Positions 30,590 to 40,639 of a stretch of DNA of 64,000 bases are shown here, piece after piece (positions within the stretch are counted from its first letter, which is position 1; every line of letters begins with the position of its first letter). A model generated the notes under the pieces. It did no database searches and was not told the DNA's origin. It saw only the letters and a list, made by a program, of their open reading frames with translations. Source of the stretch: Prosthecobacter debontii (GTDB lineage: Bacteria; Verrucomicrobiota; Verrucomicrobiia; Verrucomicrobiales; Akkermansiaceae); assembly GCA_945870855.1 (NCBI GenBank), contig CAMBTP010000005.1, forward strand, positions 1-64,000. The letters run 5' to 3'. The translations under genes and the position numbers were made by a program.

Positions 30590-31486
30590 TTAGAAAAACC
30601 AAGCAACTGCATGGAACACCCCCGCGAAAAGGACGAGCTCAAGAGCCCCCAGCGCGAGCAGGCGGTTCATGCGCTGATCGGGCGGTAGGGTCAGCACGCC
30701 CCAGATGATGCGCATCCCGATCACCAGCACAGGCATACTCGCCAGACCGAAGAGCGGATAGTCCATCGCCAGCCATGCCACGCCGAGGAAGGCCGCGATC
30801 TTGATCTCCAGCCAGATCACCGCCGCCGCTACTTTCCTGCCGAGCCTTACCGCCAGCGTCCGTTTCCCGACCAGCGCGTCGCCCTCGCGGTCACGGAAAT
30901 TATTCACCGAAATCAGCACCGCCGAGAGCAGCCCGATCTGCCCACCTAACAGAACCGCCTCGCGCGGCCATGTGCCGGTCTGGATGAAAACGGTGCCCAT
31001 CACCGCCACGAAGCCGAAGAATACGATGACAAAAAGCTCCCCCAGCCCACGGTAAGCCAGCGGAAACGGCCCACCGGTGTAGCCGTAAGCAAAGAACAGC
31101 GAGGGTAGCCCGATCGCCAGCATCAGCCAGCCTCGTTCCATCACCAGAAACGCACCGAAGAAGGCCGCACCTACTAGAAATGCAGTACCTATTCCCACCA
31201 CCTGCGTGAAGGACATCTCGCCCGTCCCGGTAAGCCGCCTCGGCCCTGTCCGACCCTCGCCGTCCGCGCCTTTTTTGCCGTCCACTGCGTCGTTGTAAAA
31301 ATTCGTCGCGATCTGGATGCACAGTGCGCCGAGCAAGGTGCAAACCCACAGCCACGCGTCAAACAAACCGGAAAGTTTCCATGCCAGCACCCCACCCGCC
31401 CACACGGGAACGACACCCGCCGCGAGGGTTTTGGGTCTCGCGCCGGAGAGGATGGCTTTGATCAATTTTCCGGAGGTCATAAACAA
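30590..31486 (-). CDS. menA: 1,4-dihydroxy-2-naphthoate polyprenyltransferase
   Basis: UbiA-type; ATNFYNDAVDGKKGADGEGRTGPRRLTG and SVNNFRDREGDALVGKRTLAVRLG. Confidence 0.92.
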   Translation of the reverse strand: MFMTSGKLIKAILSGARPKTLAAGVVPVWAGGVLAWKLSGLFDAWLWVCTLLGALCIQIATNFYNDAVDGKKGADGEGRTGPRRLTGTGEMSFTQVVGIGTAFLVGAAFFGAFLVMERGWLMLAIGLPSLFFAYGYTGGPFPLAYRGLGELFVIVFFGFVAVMGTVFIQTGTWPREAVLLGGQIGLLSAVLISVNNFRDREGDALVGKRTLAVRLGRKVAAAVIWLEIKIAAFLGVAWLAMDYPLFGLASMPVLVIGMRIIWGVLTLPPDQRMNRLLALGALELVLFAGVFHAVAWFF

Positions 31487-31579
31487 ATATACGCTGTAAC
31501 GGTGAAAAACGTTGCCATCTACAACTCATATCTCAAAGCCAAATGAACGGAAAGGCATCATGGTGCCAGCACAGGCGGG

Positions 31580-31725
31580 GCGAAGCCTTTTGAGTGCGGA
31601 GTAAATCTCCGCTTTAGTATGCTTATGTCGGAAACAGCTTTGGTTGGGATATTCATGACGATCCGGTCAAACGCACCGTGCGCGAACAAAAGCGGCGAAT
31701 GATCGCACGCACTCAAAGGGCTTCG
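31580..31725. repeat. Intergenic inverted repeat (19-bp arms, 18/19 match)
   Basis: gcgaagccttttgagtgcg (31580-31598) versus cgcactcaaagggcttcgc (31707-31725); partial sequence sharing with 20838-20890. Confidence 0.8.
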
Positions 31726-31766
31726 CCTCTTCCACTGATCACTACTCACTCGGCACTGATTACTTC

Positions 31767-32582
31767 CTACGGCACCCGTGGAAACTTCGAGAAATCCGGT
31801 TTCCGTTTCTCAATGAATGCTTCTTTTCCCTCACGACCTTCCTCGGACATGTAGTAGAGCAGGGTGGCGTTGCCGGCGAGATCGAGCAGACCCATCTGGC
31901 CATCGCAATCGGCGTTGAGGGCGGATTTGAGGCAGCGCAGGGCGAGCGGCGAGTGGGCGAGCATTTCCCGGCACCATTGGAGTGTTTCCTTTTCGAGATC
32001 GGCGAGGGGGACGACGGTGTTGACCAAGCCCATGTCGAGCGCCTGCTGCGCGTCGTACTGGCGGCAGAGATACCAGATCTCGCGCGCCTTTTTCTGGCCG
32101 ACAATGCGGGCGAGATAGCTGGAGCCGAGGCCGCCATCGAAACTCCCGACCTTAGGCCCCGTCTGGCCGAAGCGGGCGTTGTCCGCCGCGATAGTGAGAT
32201 CGCAGACGATGTGGAGCACGTGCCCGCCGCCAATCGCGTAGCCCGCGACCATCGCGACAACCGGCTTTGGCAGAGAGCGGATCTTTTTCTGAAGATCGAG
32301 CACGTTGAGGCGCGGCACCCCGTCGCCGCCGATGTAGCCCGCGTGGCCGCGCACCTTTTGATCGCCGCCGGAGCAGAACGCGAGATCGCCCTCGCCAGTC
32401 AGTATGATCACGCCGACCTGCGGATCCTCGTGCGCCATGTCGAAGGCGCGCAGCATTTCCGTGACCGTCAGCGGGCGGAAGGCGTTGCGCACCTCGGGTC
32501 GGTTGATGGTGATCTTAGCGATCTCGCCATCTTGAGTCGTTTCGTAACGGATGTCTTCGAAGTCATGTTTGGAAATCCACAT
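31767..32582 (-). CDS. menB: 1,4-dihydroxy-2-naphthoyl-CoA synthase
   Basis: [81 protein letters not shown]; crotonase fold MenB signature. Confidence 0.96.
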   Translation of the reverse strand: MWISKHDFEDIRYETTQDGEIAKITINRPEVRNAFRPLTVTEMLRAFDMAHEDPQVGVIILTGEGDLAFCSGGDQKVRGHAGYIGGDGVPRLNVLDLQKKIRSLPKPVVAMVAGYAIGGGHVLHIVCDLTIAADNARFGQTGPKVGSFDGGLGSSYLARIVGQKKAREIWYLCRQYDAQQALDMGLVNTVVPLADLEKETLQWCREMLAHSPLALRCLKSALNADCDGQMGLLDLAGNATLLYYMSEEGREGKEAFIEKRKPDFSKFPRVP

Positions 32583-32669
32583 TTCAGCGAAATCTGCATC
32601 GCGATGCGGCCGGGGGCAACCGTGAAAAAGATGATGATCACACAACGGCGTGAAATTAGTGATTTCTTA

Positions 32670-33734
32670 TCAGCGGGCGATCTCGCCGAAAATGAGCGTG
32701 CCGGTGGCGGTTTGGAGGGTCGTGACGACTACCACATTCACCGTTTTCCCTATTTCCGCAGCGCATTGGTTAATCACAATCATCGTGCCATCCGGCAGAT
32801 AGCCGATGGCTTGGTGCTCTTCCTTGCCCGGCCTTACCAAGGCGACGCGCAGGCGTTCACCAACGGCAATGGAAGGGCGTAGGGCTATATCGAGTTCGTT
32901 GAGGCTAAGAACGGACACGCCTTGAAGCTTCGCGATTTTTACGAGACTATCATCAAGTGTCATCAAGCGCGCTCCGTAGAGCTTCGCCGTCTCGATCAGG
33001 CGGGAGTGAAGGGTTTGTTCCTCGGAGCCTATCCTTGCGTCGTGGATAGAAATCTGAATCTCCGGTGAGACCTGCATTTTTTCAAGGTTCTCCATGCCGC
33101 GTTGGGCGCGCTGGCGCAGGTCGTTGGGGCCTTCGTTGGCGAGAGTCTGAATTTCCTCAAGAACGTATTGGCCGACGATCAGCCGCCCGCTGATGAAACC
33201 CGAGCCCAGCAGTCCGATGATGCGCCCGTCCATGACAATCTCGGCATCGAGCACGATGGGCTGGCCGGAGCTGGCATCCTGACGGAAGCGGACGTAGGGG
33301 ATGATGAACGCGAAATCGTCGCGATTGCTGCGCAGGGCAATCACAGTTCCAAGGAAGCCAAGACTGGCGAAAAGCGTGATATCCAGAGCGAGCCGCAACG
33401 AGGTGGCGAGGGTTTCCCCGTCCTCAGTGCTGGCGATCTTGTTGTGGAAGGCGAGTTCCAAAAGGGTGGAAATCTGCACGCGGGTGAGCAGCCAGGCGCA
33501 GAGGAGGCCCACTCCGAGACCGAAAGTGGCGGTGGAGAATCCGCGCAGCGTGAAGCCCTCCAACAGCCGCTCGACGCCGATGAAAGCCAGACCAATGGCA
33601 AGGCCTACGAGCAGGCCGATGGTCACTGATATCTCGATGCCAGTCCCCTTGGTGCTCAGAGCGATGGCAACTCCCGCGGCTTGGCAAACCAGCAGGTAAA
33701 TCAGGCGGGAGATGTTGACGGAGGTTCTTTGCAT
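32670..33734 (-). CDS. PIN/TRAM domain membrane protein (YacL-like)
   Basis: N-terminal TM helices, PIN core VLDAEIVMDGRIIGLLGSGFISGRLIVGQYVLEEIQTLANE, TRAM tail GYLPDGTMIVINQCAAEIGKTVNVVVVTTLQTATGTLIFGEI. Confidence 0.92.
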   Translation of the reverse strand: MQRTSVNISRLIYLLVCQAAGVAIALSTKGTGIEISVTIGLLVGLAIGLAFIGVERLLEGFTLRGFSTATFGLGVGLLCAWLLTRVQISTLLELAFHNKIASTEDGETLATSLRLALDITLFASLGFLGTVIALRSNRDDFAFIIPYVRFRQDASSGQPIVLDAEIVMDGRIIGLLGSGFISGRLIVGQYVLEEIQTLANEGPNDLRQRAQRGMENLEKMQVSPEIQISIHDARIGSEEQTLHSRLIETAKLYGARLMTLDDSLVKIAKLQGVSVLSLNELDIALRPSIAVGERLRVALVRPGKEEHQAIGYLPDGTMIVINQCAAEIGKTVNVVVVTTLQTATGTLIFGEIAR

Positions 33735-33793
33735 TCTTATCCCTTTCTACTCACAACAGAGCCGAACTCCATCAAGCGGAAATACCGGTAATC

Positions 33794-34036
33794 TCACTCC
33801 TGCTCGTCGGCGGTCATCTTTATGTCCGTGAGTGCGGCGATGAAATCCCCAAGGATCTCCACAGGCACCATGATCGTATCCCGGTTGCCGCCGACATCTT
33901 CCGTGATCTTCACCACCATGCCCCGCGAGTTTTGTTTTAGGTCGAGGAAAAAGGTTTTCCGATCCGACAGAATTTTTTCGGTATGCAACAAGTCACTATC
34001 CACTTTATTCCCTTGGTTGTTGTTCGTTTCCAGCAT
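33794..34036 (-). CDS. DUF3276/PUR family DNA/RNA-binding protein
   Basis: 80 aa; ILSDRKTFFLDLKQNSRGMVVKITEDVGGNRDTIMVPVEILGDFIAALTDI resembles bacterial PUR-alpha-like family. Confidence 0.75.
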   Translation of the reverse strand: MLETNNNQGNKVDSDLLHTEKILSDRKTFFLDLKQNSRGMVVKITEDVGGNRDTIMVPVEILGDFIAALTDIKMTADEQE

Positions 34037-34079
34037 TGGGAGGCGGGCTTAATTGTCAACCCATTTCCTAACCGCGCCG

Positions 34080-35108
34080 ATGCGTGACTTCCTCCCATCC
34101 GCCCGCCCCGCCCTCGTCCTCGCACCCATGCAGGACGTGACCGATCTGCCCTTCATGCGGGTGCTGGCACGGCGCGGCGCGCCCGATTGGTTCGTGACGG
34201 AATACTTCCGCGTCCATCCCCACTCCGGACTGAACGCCTACATCCTACGCTCCATTTCCGAAAACAAAACAGGCCGCCCGGTCTTCGCGCAGATGATCGG
34301 AAAGGAAATCCCTGATCTGGTGCGGACGGCGCGCGAGCTTGCGACGTATCCCATCGCGGGGATCGACCTGAACCTCGGCTGCCCCGCTCCCGTCGTCTGC
34401 CGCAAGGACGCGGGCGGCGGCTTGCTGCGTGATCCGGGGAAAGTCGATGCCATCCTCGGTGCCCTGCGCGACGCGATTCCGGGGCGCTTCACCGTGAAGA
34501 CCCGGCTCGGATACCACTCACCCGAGGAGTTTCCCAATCTGTTGGAAATTTTCCGCAAGCACGCCATCGACGGCCTGACCATCCATGGGCGGACGGTGGA
34601 GGATCGCTACGCCACCCCGGTGAAACCGGATTACGTGAAGCTCGCCGTGGAAACCATGTCCTGTCCCGTGATCGCGAATGGTAACGTCGTCGATGTGGAA
34701 ACCGCCCTCGCCTACCACCGCCAGACCGGCGCGGCGGGCTTGATGGTCGGGCGCGGCGCGATCCGGAATCCGTGGATTTTCGACGGCATCGTTGCCGCGT
34801 TTTCGGGAATGAAACCGCCCGAACCCACGCGCCGCGATCTGCTGGATTACATCCGCGAGCTTTCGGAAGAACTCGCCCGCGAGCATCCGGATTTCGATCC
34901 CCTACTCCACATCCAACGCATGAAAAAAACGCTGATCTACATCTGCGAGGGTATCGATCCGGATTTCGAACGCGAGATCCGCCGGATGAAGACGCCCGGT
35001 GAGTTTGAGAATCTGTGCCGGGAACATCTCGACAGCCCGGATGCCCTCAAACCTCTTCCCCCCGGTGATTCGCGGATTTTCTGCGGGTTCACGGAGTTGC
35101 TGGGCTAG
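34080..35108 (+). CDS. tRNA-dihydrouridine synthase
   Basis: ALVLAPMQDVTDLPFMRVLARRGAPDWFVTEYFRVH, IDLNLGCPAPVVCRKDAGGGLLRDP, VIANGNVVDVETAL, MVGRGAIRNPWIF. Confidence 0.95.
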   Translation: MRDFLPSARPALVLAPMQDVTDLPFMRVLARRGAPDWFVTEYFRVHPHSGLNAYILRSISENKTGRPVFAQMIGKEIPDLVRTARELATYPIAGIDLNLGCPAPVVCRKDAGGGLLRDPGKVDAILGALRDAIPGRFTVKTRLGYHSPEEFPNLLEIFRKHAIDGLTIHGRTVEDRYATPVKPDYVKLAVETMSCPVIANGNVVDVETALAYHRQTGAAGLMVGRGAIRNPWIFDGIVAAFSGMKPPEPTRRDLLDYIRELSEELAREHPDFDPLLHIQRMKKTLIYICEGIDPDFEREIRRMKTPGEFENLCREHLDSPDALKPLPPGDSRIFCGFTELLG

Positions 35109-35185
35109 AGGATGGAGGCAGATAAGAGTGATGAACCGCCAATTTTGAGGCTTAGGTAAGCCATGGTTTTTCTACTCTTAGAACT

Positions 35186-35264
35186 GACCGCGGGTCTTTA
35201 GCCCGCCCCAGTGCGTATCTTTATCGGGACTTGATTCTCCGGGGCGAGCTAAAGACTCGCGGTC
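35186..35264. repeat. Intergenic inverted repeat (24-bp arms, 2 mismatches)
   Basis: gaccgcgggtctttagcccgcccc (35186-35209) versus ggggcgagctaaagactcgcggtc (35241-35264). Confidence 0.85.
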
Positions 35265-35553
35265 CGGCAAGGGATGCTCGACCCTGCGCCCATAAGCCGT
35301 TGCAAAAGAGTATCATCCAACATTCCCCCGAATGTGACAAAATCTCCACAATCCCCCCATGGCTTGCGGGCGTTTCTGTATTTACTTAGTCGTGGCGCGT
35401 GAAATGCTACACCTCCTAAAAAAGGAATCCGCATCACACTCTGCTCTCTGCCCTCATGCGAACCGCCCGACACATCCCCTCGAATGCGCTCGTGCAAATA
35501 AATCGTTATTTGCGCTCACCCCGGCACAATGATCTTCAACTAGCTTAAAGACT

Positions 35554-38500
35554 GTGAAAATTTTCCCAAAATGTGAGCGCCAGAAACTCGGCTCACCCAC
35601 CAGGGCATCGACTTGTCGTGCTGGCTTCTCCCTCGTGGCTGTGCTGATGTTGGGAGCGTTAATCGTTATTGTTGCGTTGGGATTGTTGTCCCTGTCGGCG
35701 GTAGAACTCAGAAAATCGAACCAGCAGAACCACGCAGATATAGCGAAAAGCAATGCCAGGCTGGCACTCATGCTGGCTCTTGGGGAATTGCAAAAACACG
35801 CCGGCCCCGACCAAAGAGCGACAACCAAAGCAGCAGCACTCGAATCATCCGGAGCTACGATCCCGAATCGCAACTGGCTGGGTGTTTGGAAAACGACGTT
35901 TACGCAGAGTACACAGGAATGGCCTGTGATTGGAAAAAGACCCGCCGGAGCGGCTAACGTATCCCCCTATTCCCTCACTGGTGCCTACGAAGACTTGCGC
36001 CAAACCCAGAATTCTCTGAATGTCGGGAAATGGCGGAAAGAGATGCGCTTGTCCTGGCTGGTAAGCAAACGAAATGATGCCATAGATGCTGCCACTGCGC
36101 TTAATCCGGCAGATCCTAATGTTGTCGAACTGCTCGGAAGAGGCGCATTCGGGGGCGCAATGAGCGAGGCTGTTTATTTAAATAACCGCATTCTCGTCGA
36201 AAAAGTGGATGTCGGATCGGATGGGTCTTATGCTTGGCAGATTACGGACGAGAGCCAGAAAGCATCCATCGCCCCCGCCCGCGATCCAAGAAGCGATGCC
36301 ATGGCGTTCGAAGCCGCAGCCCAAACAAATCCCGCTCTTGTTAAGGTCGCGGGGGAGTTGCCATTTGCAAACCTGAACGCGAAGCTGAAACCGCATGACG
36401 GTAAATTCGCCACATACGGCAGCGTGGAACTAGCCCTGACTGAAGAGACTCAACGGGCAAAGCTCAGGCAAATCGGAAACCACTTCACAATCGACTCGAG
36501 CGGCTTGTTCACCAATCCCGTCACAGGCGGCTTGAAACGCGACCTCACGCCGCTACTGCTTGCCAAAAAAAGCGATCCATCGGTGGATTTCATCCAGAGT
36601 TATGGCGGCAAGCAATTTACCTTTTCCAGCGGTCTGCCGATCATTCCCGGCCAGGAGCACGGTGTGCTGGGGCCCGGCTTCGGCTCCCTGCGCGACTGGG
36701 CGCAACACGCGCATACCAACCAACAAAATGCGGAGACCGATTTCCCCTCCTCCGCGGTGCGGATCCGCCCGACGGCGAACTGGGCGCACGCGGTTTCGGA
36801 TGGCGCCGCATCCGACGCTTCGAATTGGGCCGCGCAAGCTCCGAAAATCCATCCGGTGATGACGGATGTGCGCTGGCACTATTATTTTTCCATCCACAAC
36901 GGACGGATCCGCACGCACATCATCCCCCGGGTTTGCTTGTGGAACCCATACAGCAGGTCCCTCAGGATTCCGAACCTGTCCGTGCTGATGCCGAATCCGT
37001 ATTTCGATGTGACGCACGGCATGCACTTTTTCCCGGAAGAGAGCCATGCCAACGCGCTGATAGCATCCGGCGTTTATCCGTTTTCGAAGTGGGTGAAGCG
37101 CAGCGGATACGTTGGCGGCAGTGTTTATAAAATGCGGATGAACCCGTTTCCGACCCAACGCTATCTTGCGTTCACTTTGGAGGGGGCAACGATCGGTGCC
37201 GGGGAATGTCATGTCTTTTCGCCCAAAGTCACTACCCCGCAGGTTTCGGCCGCCGGTGTGAATTTGCAATTATACCAACAGACCAACCCGTCGCAAAACG
37301 TGCTCAGCTCGTCCGCGCCGCAAGGCACGGATCATTTCTACTTCGATCACGCGCCTACCATCACCTACCAAATTCAAGCGACAACAGCTACAGGTTCGAC
37401 GGTCGATTGGCGGAACCTCACCGCGACACAGGTTAACCAGATCGACCTCGGAAGGATTTTCGATTACCAGCCGGAGTTGGTGTTGCAGACAGCCGGAAAA
37501 GTGGAGGGCTTTCCCTTTGTCCTCAAGGTGGGGACATCAAGCACTCTGCCAAATCTCCACAGCAATACCAGCCACCCGAGCTTGCAACTGGTCTTTTTCG
37601 GAGGCGGGGGAGCGCATTCGAACAACTATTTCGGTTACATCGGCGAAACCTGGGGCTCCGCCAACCAGCAGGACAACAGTTTCGGGTTCCTGGAGAGGTT
37701 TGCCGACGCGCCGATGAAAGACTCGCCCGACACCCACCAGGTGGGCGCGAAAATCCTGTGGTTGGACGAGCGCGGAACCGAAGGCAACGCGCCTCCCCTG
37801 CGCGTGAACCGCTGGCCGATCAACCATATGGCGCTGAACGTCGCTCCTGTGGCGAACTGGAATGTCCGCGCTCAGTTGTCGGCGCGCTCCCCGTCCGCCC
37901 AGGTCGCGAACCGATGGTACATGACCAGCGCCGGAGCTTGGTATCTCCAGTTTGTTCCCTTCTCGCCGCAGAATGTCAACGACCAGCCTAGCCTCAGCTC
38001 CAGCAACCGTTTCGTGAAGAACCCGTTCGGCGCCAGCGTGGATTACTCGTTCTTCCCGAATGTGGTTTTGTTCGATCTGCCCTCCAGCGGGCATGGTGTG
38101 CTGTCGATGGCAAGGATGCGCCACGCGATGCTCAGCCCCTATTCCTGGAGTCCCTCCTACATCGTCGGGCATTCGTTGCGGGATCTGCACGCGCCTTCCG
38201 ACAGAACGGCACATCCGATGGCGGCGGATGCCTACAATGGCACGGCTTTCCCCACCCGCTGGGATTTCCTGTTGGGAGCGGCCATGGGTGTTTCTTCCCA
38301 TGGTGCCCGCGCGACGGCGGCGGACTCGCGCGGCTTGCTGCAGATCGGCAACCAACAGGTCACGAAATCCGTTTCCGGCGGCAGCTTTTCCTCATCCGAT
38401 GAGATCCTCGCCTATGACATCGCGTACGAAGTGAACCAGAATTTGTGGGACGGCTATTTCATCTCAAGCATCCCTTTGAGCGGTGACACGGAAAGTTTCT

Positions 38501-39531
38501 CATGGGACGTGGACAAGCCTCTCACCAACCCGCGATACCGGTTCAATCCGAACGGTTCGTTGGCGGGTGCCGATGTCCCGGTTATCCTGACCGGCGCGGA
38601 TGGCCTCGGAAACGGGTTTTATCGCGGAGCCGAGTTCCTGCATAACACGGCCGCCTTCAATGTGAATTCTACCTCGGTGGAGGCTTGGACCGCGTTCCTG
38701 TCCAGCACGCTGGGAAAAAAGCTTCCGCTGAGATCCGGCGAACTGGGCGGGGACAAAGTCTCGTTCGCAAGACATTCGCTGCCGAGCGCCGCCGCGGATA
38801 CGGAAGAGGCCGAGCCGAACTCGTGGGGGGCGTGGGCAGGTGCCCGGGCGCTTTCCAACGACGAGGTGCGCACGCTGGCCGAAAACATCGTGGTCGAGGT
38901 GAAAAAGCGGGGGCCGTTCCTTTCGCTGGCGGATTTCGTCAACCGCAGGCTTGCGGATCGGAATGACGAAACCTCGCACATGGGTGCGCTGGACGCCGCG
39001 ATCATGGCGGCGGGGCTGAACGAGAACTTTTCAACGGATCCGATCCACCTCACCACGTCGCTCAACGCGGCGGGAAGTGTCGCGGAAGATCGGGACAACA
39101 ACCATCCGGATTTCAGGAATGGCTACCGTTATCAGGATTCCTCCGGACAGTTCACCACCACCCAGCCGCAGAGCAAGGCATGGGGAATGCCGGGTTTCCT
39201 CACCCAAGGAGATCTACTTGAACCCCTCGCTCCCGCGTTGACGACAAGGGGAGACACTTTTGTAATTCGCGCATACGGCGAATCGAGAGATGACAGTGGA
39301 ATCAAGGCGCGTGCGTGGGTTGAGGCCACGGTCGTCAGAACGCCACTATATCTGGAGCACAGGGACTCCGGGCAGGCGGGCACGGTTGGCAATACGCCGC
39401 TTGATTCAGCTCTCGATATGAACCATTTCAGCGGGCAGATTACGGAAGGGAACCTTAGTGTGACAAACCGGAGATTCGGCAGGCAATTCAAGGTGAAATC
39501 ATTCCGCTGGCTTCACCACGATGAAATATAA
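35554..39531 (+). CDS. Verru_Chthon cassette protein A-like giant pseudopilin
   Basis: N-terminal prepilin-like STCRAGFSLVAVLMLGALIVIVALGLLSLSAVELRKSN; 1325 aa; conserved LSLADFVNRRL segment near C-terminus. Confidence 0.8.
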   Translation: MKIFPKCERQKLGSPTRASTCRAGFSLVAVLMLGALIVIVALGLLSLSAVELRKSNQQNHADIAKSNARLALMLALGELQKHAGPDQRATTKAAALESSGATIPNRNWLGVWKTTFTQSTQEWPVIGKRPAGAANVSPYSLTGAYEDLRQTQNSLNVGKWRKEMRLSWLVSKRNDAIDAATALNPADPNVVELLGRGAFGGAMSEAVYLNNRILVEKVDVGSDGSYAWQITDESQKASIAPARDPRSDAMAFEAAAQTNPALVKVAGELPFANLNAKLKPHDGKFATYGSVELALTEETQRAKLRQIGNHFTIDSSGLFTNPVTGGLKRDLTPLLLAKKSDPSVDFIQSYGGKQFTFSSGLPIIPGQEHGVLGPGFGSLRDWAQHAHTNQQNAETDFPSSAVRIRPTANWAHAVSDGAASDASNWAAQAPKIHPVMTDVRWHYYFSIHNGRIRTHIIPRVCLWNPYSRSLRIPNLSVLMPNPYFDVTHGMHFFPEESHANALIASGVYPFSKWVKRSGYVGGSVYKMRMNPFPTQRYLAFTLEGATIGAGECHVFSPKVTTPQVSAAGVNLQLYQQTNPSQNVLSSSAPQGTDHFYFDHAPTITYQIQATTATGSTVDWRNLTATQVNQIDLGRIFDYQPELVLQTAGKVEGFPFVLKVGTSSTLPNLHSNTSHPSLQLVFFGGGGAHSNNYFGYIGETWGSANQQDNSFGFLERFADAPMKDSPDTHQVGAKILWLDERGTEGNAPPLRVNRWPINHMALNVAPVANWNVRAQLSARSPSAQVANRWYMTSAGAWYLQFVPFSPQNVNDQPSLSSSNRFVKNPFGASVDYSFFPNVVLFDLPSSGHGVLSMARMRHAMLSPYSWSPSYIVGHSLRDLHAPSDRTAHPMAADAYNGTAFPTRWDFLLGAAMGVSSHGARATAADSRGLLQIGNQQVTKSVSGGSFSSSDEILAYDIAYEVNQNLWDGYFISSIPLSGDTESFSWDVDKPLTNPRYRFNPNGSLAGADVPVILTGADGLGNGFYRGAEFLHNTAAFNVNSTSVEAWTAFLSSTLGKKLPLRSGELGGDKVSFARHSLPSAAADTEEAEPNSWGAWAGARALSNDEVRTLAENIVVEVKKRGPFLSLADFVNRRLADRNDETSHMGALDAAIMAAGLNENFSTDPIHLTTSLNAAGSVAEDRDNNHPDFRNGYRYQDSSGQFTTTQPQSKAWGMPGFLTQGDLLEPLAPALTTRGDTFVIRAYGESRDDSGIKARAWVEATVVRTPLYLEHRDSGQAGTVGNTPLDSALDMNHFSGQITEGNLSVTNRRFGRQFKVKSFRWLHHDEI

Positions 39532-39534
39532 AAT

Positions 39535-40359
39535 ATGACACTCGGTAAATTATTAATGCTCATCCTGACCTTGTGCTGCCTGGCCTCCGCTGATGAGGCA
39601 CAAGGTGAACAGCAGAAAAGTAATCCGACCAAAGAGAGTATCGCGGAATTCGCCATCGTCGCGCTCGGTCCGAAACCGACCAGAAAATACAGCACGCCAG
39701 AAAACGGCGGCGAAGCCGCAATGCTGCTTGCTCAACCAGGAGAAACACCGCCCTCCCAACTATACTTCCGCACTGGCAAGGATAAGGAAAAGGATGGCAG
39801 GTGGAATTCGCTCAACATTCCCTTCAACAACCCCTCAACTCTACGGCAAATACCTTCCGATCGTGAGCTCAGGCTCTATCGCAAGCTTTCTGGAGAAGAT
39901 AATTTCGAACCATACATCACCCTGCCTGCAATACCGGCTACGATGCGGAGGATATTCTTCCTCATGCCGAGTAAATTTGGTTCCACACCGTGGAAGGAGT
40001 CTCCCAAAATCAGGGTTCTCACGCTGGAAAATTCCGATTTGATTGATAAAAATTTTATCCTGATTAATTATTCCAGTCATACGGTGCAGCATGCCTCCGA
40101 GCAAAAGGTCGAGTCTGTCGCGCCAGAGAAGATCATCACATACCGGCAGGCAGAGGTTGGACAGCTCTACAGGTTGGCCGCTAGATATGGCAAAGAGCAA
40201 AAAATCATTTACAACACCGCGGTGCGCTTGAACCAAGAAGGCCATATACATCTTTTTGTGCTTTATGACGGGAGCCCCGCGACCAATGCCGGACGCGATG
40301 TTGGAGTTTTCCGAATGGTGATCCCCGCACGAGAGGAAATAATCGTGCCGGATCGGTAG
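39535..40359 (+). CDS. Hypothetical secreted protein, partner of the pseudopilin-like gene
   Basis: Starts 4 nt after the preceding stop; signal peptide MTLGKLLMLILTLCCLASADEAQG; 274 aa, no recognised domain. Confidence 0.75.
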   Translation: MTLGKLLMLILTLCCLASADEAQGEQQKSNPTKESIAEFAIVALGPKPTRKYSTPENGGEAAMLLAQPGETPPSQLYFRTGKDKEKDGRWNSLNIPFNNPSTLRQIPSDRELRLYRKLSGEDNFEPYITLPAIPATMRRIFFLMPSKFGSTPWKESPKIRVLTLENSDLIDKNFILINYSSHTVQHASEQKVESVAPEKIITYRQAEVGQLYRLAARYGKEQKIIYNTAVRLNQEGHIHLFVLYDGSPATNAGRDVGVFRMVIPAREEIIVPDR

Positions 40360-40639
40360 TTTGGTCCGCGCATATCCGGCTGGCTTCCAACTCCGAAGAT
40401 AGCCCATTGCTTCAGCACTGGGGCTGCTATGCCTTTGCAGGATACGGAAAAGCATGGATCGCTCACACCGGTTTCTCGGGCTCGATCCTGAGATCCTTCA
40501 CCGGTGCGAAAGGCGGATCCAGCGTGCTGCGGATATGGTCTTTCTTTTATTTGCCCGCCCATTCGTAGTTTCTAGGTTGAACGCGATCATGGCTGGAACC
40601 GAAGGTAGCGGGGTGAAGGCGCTGTAAAATCCGCGGCAC

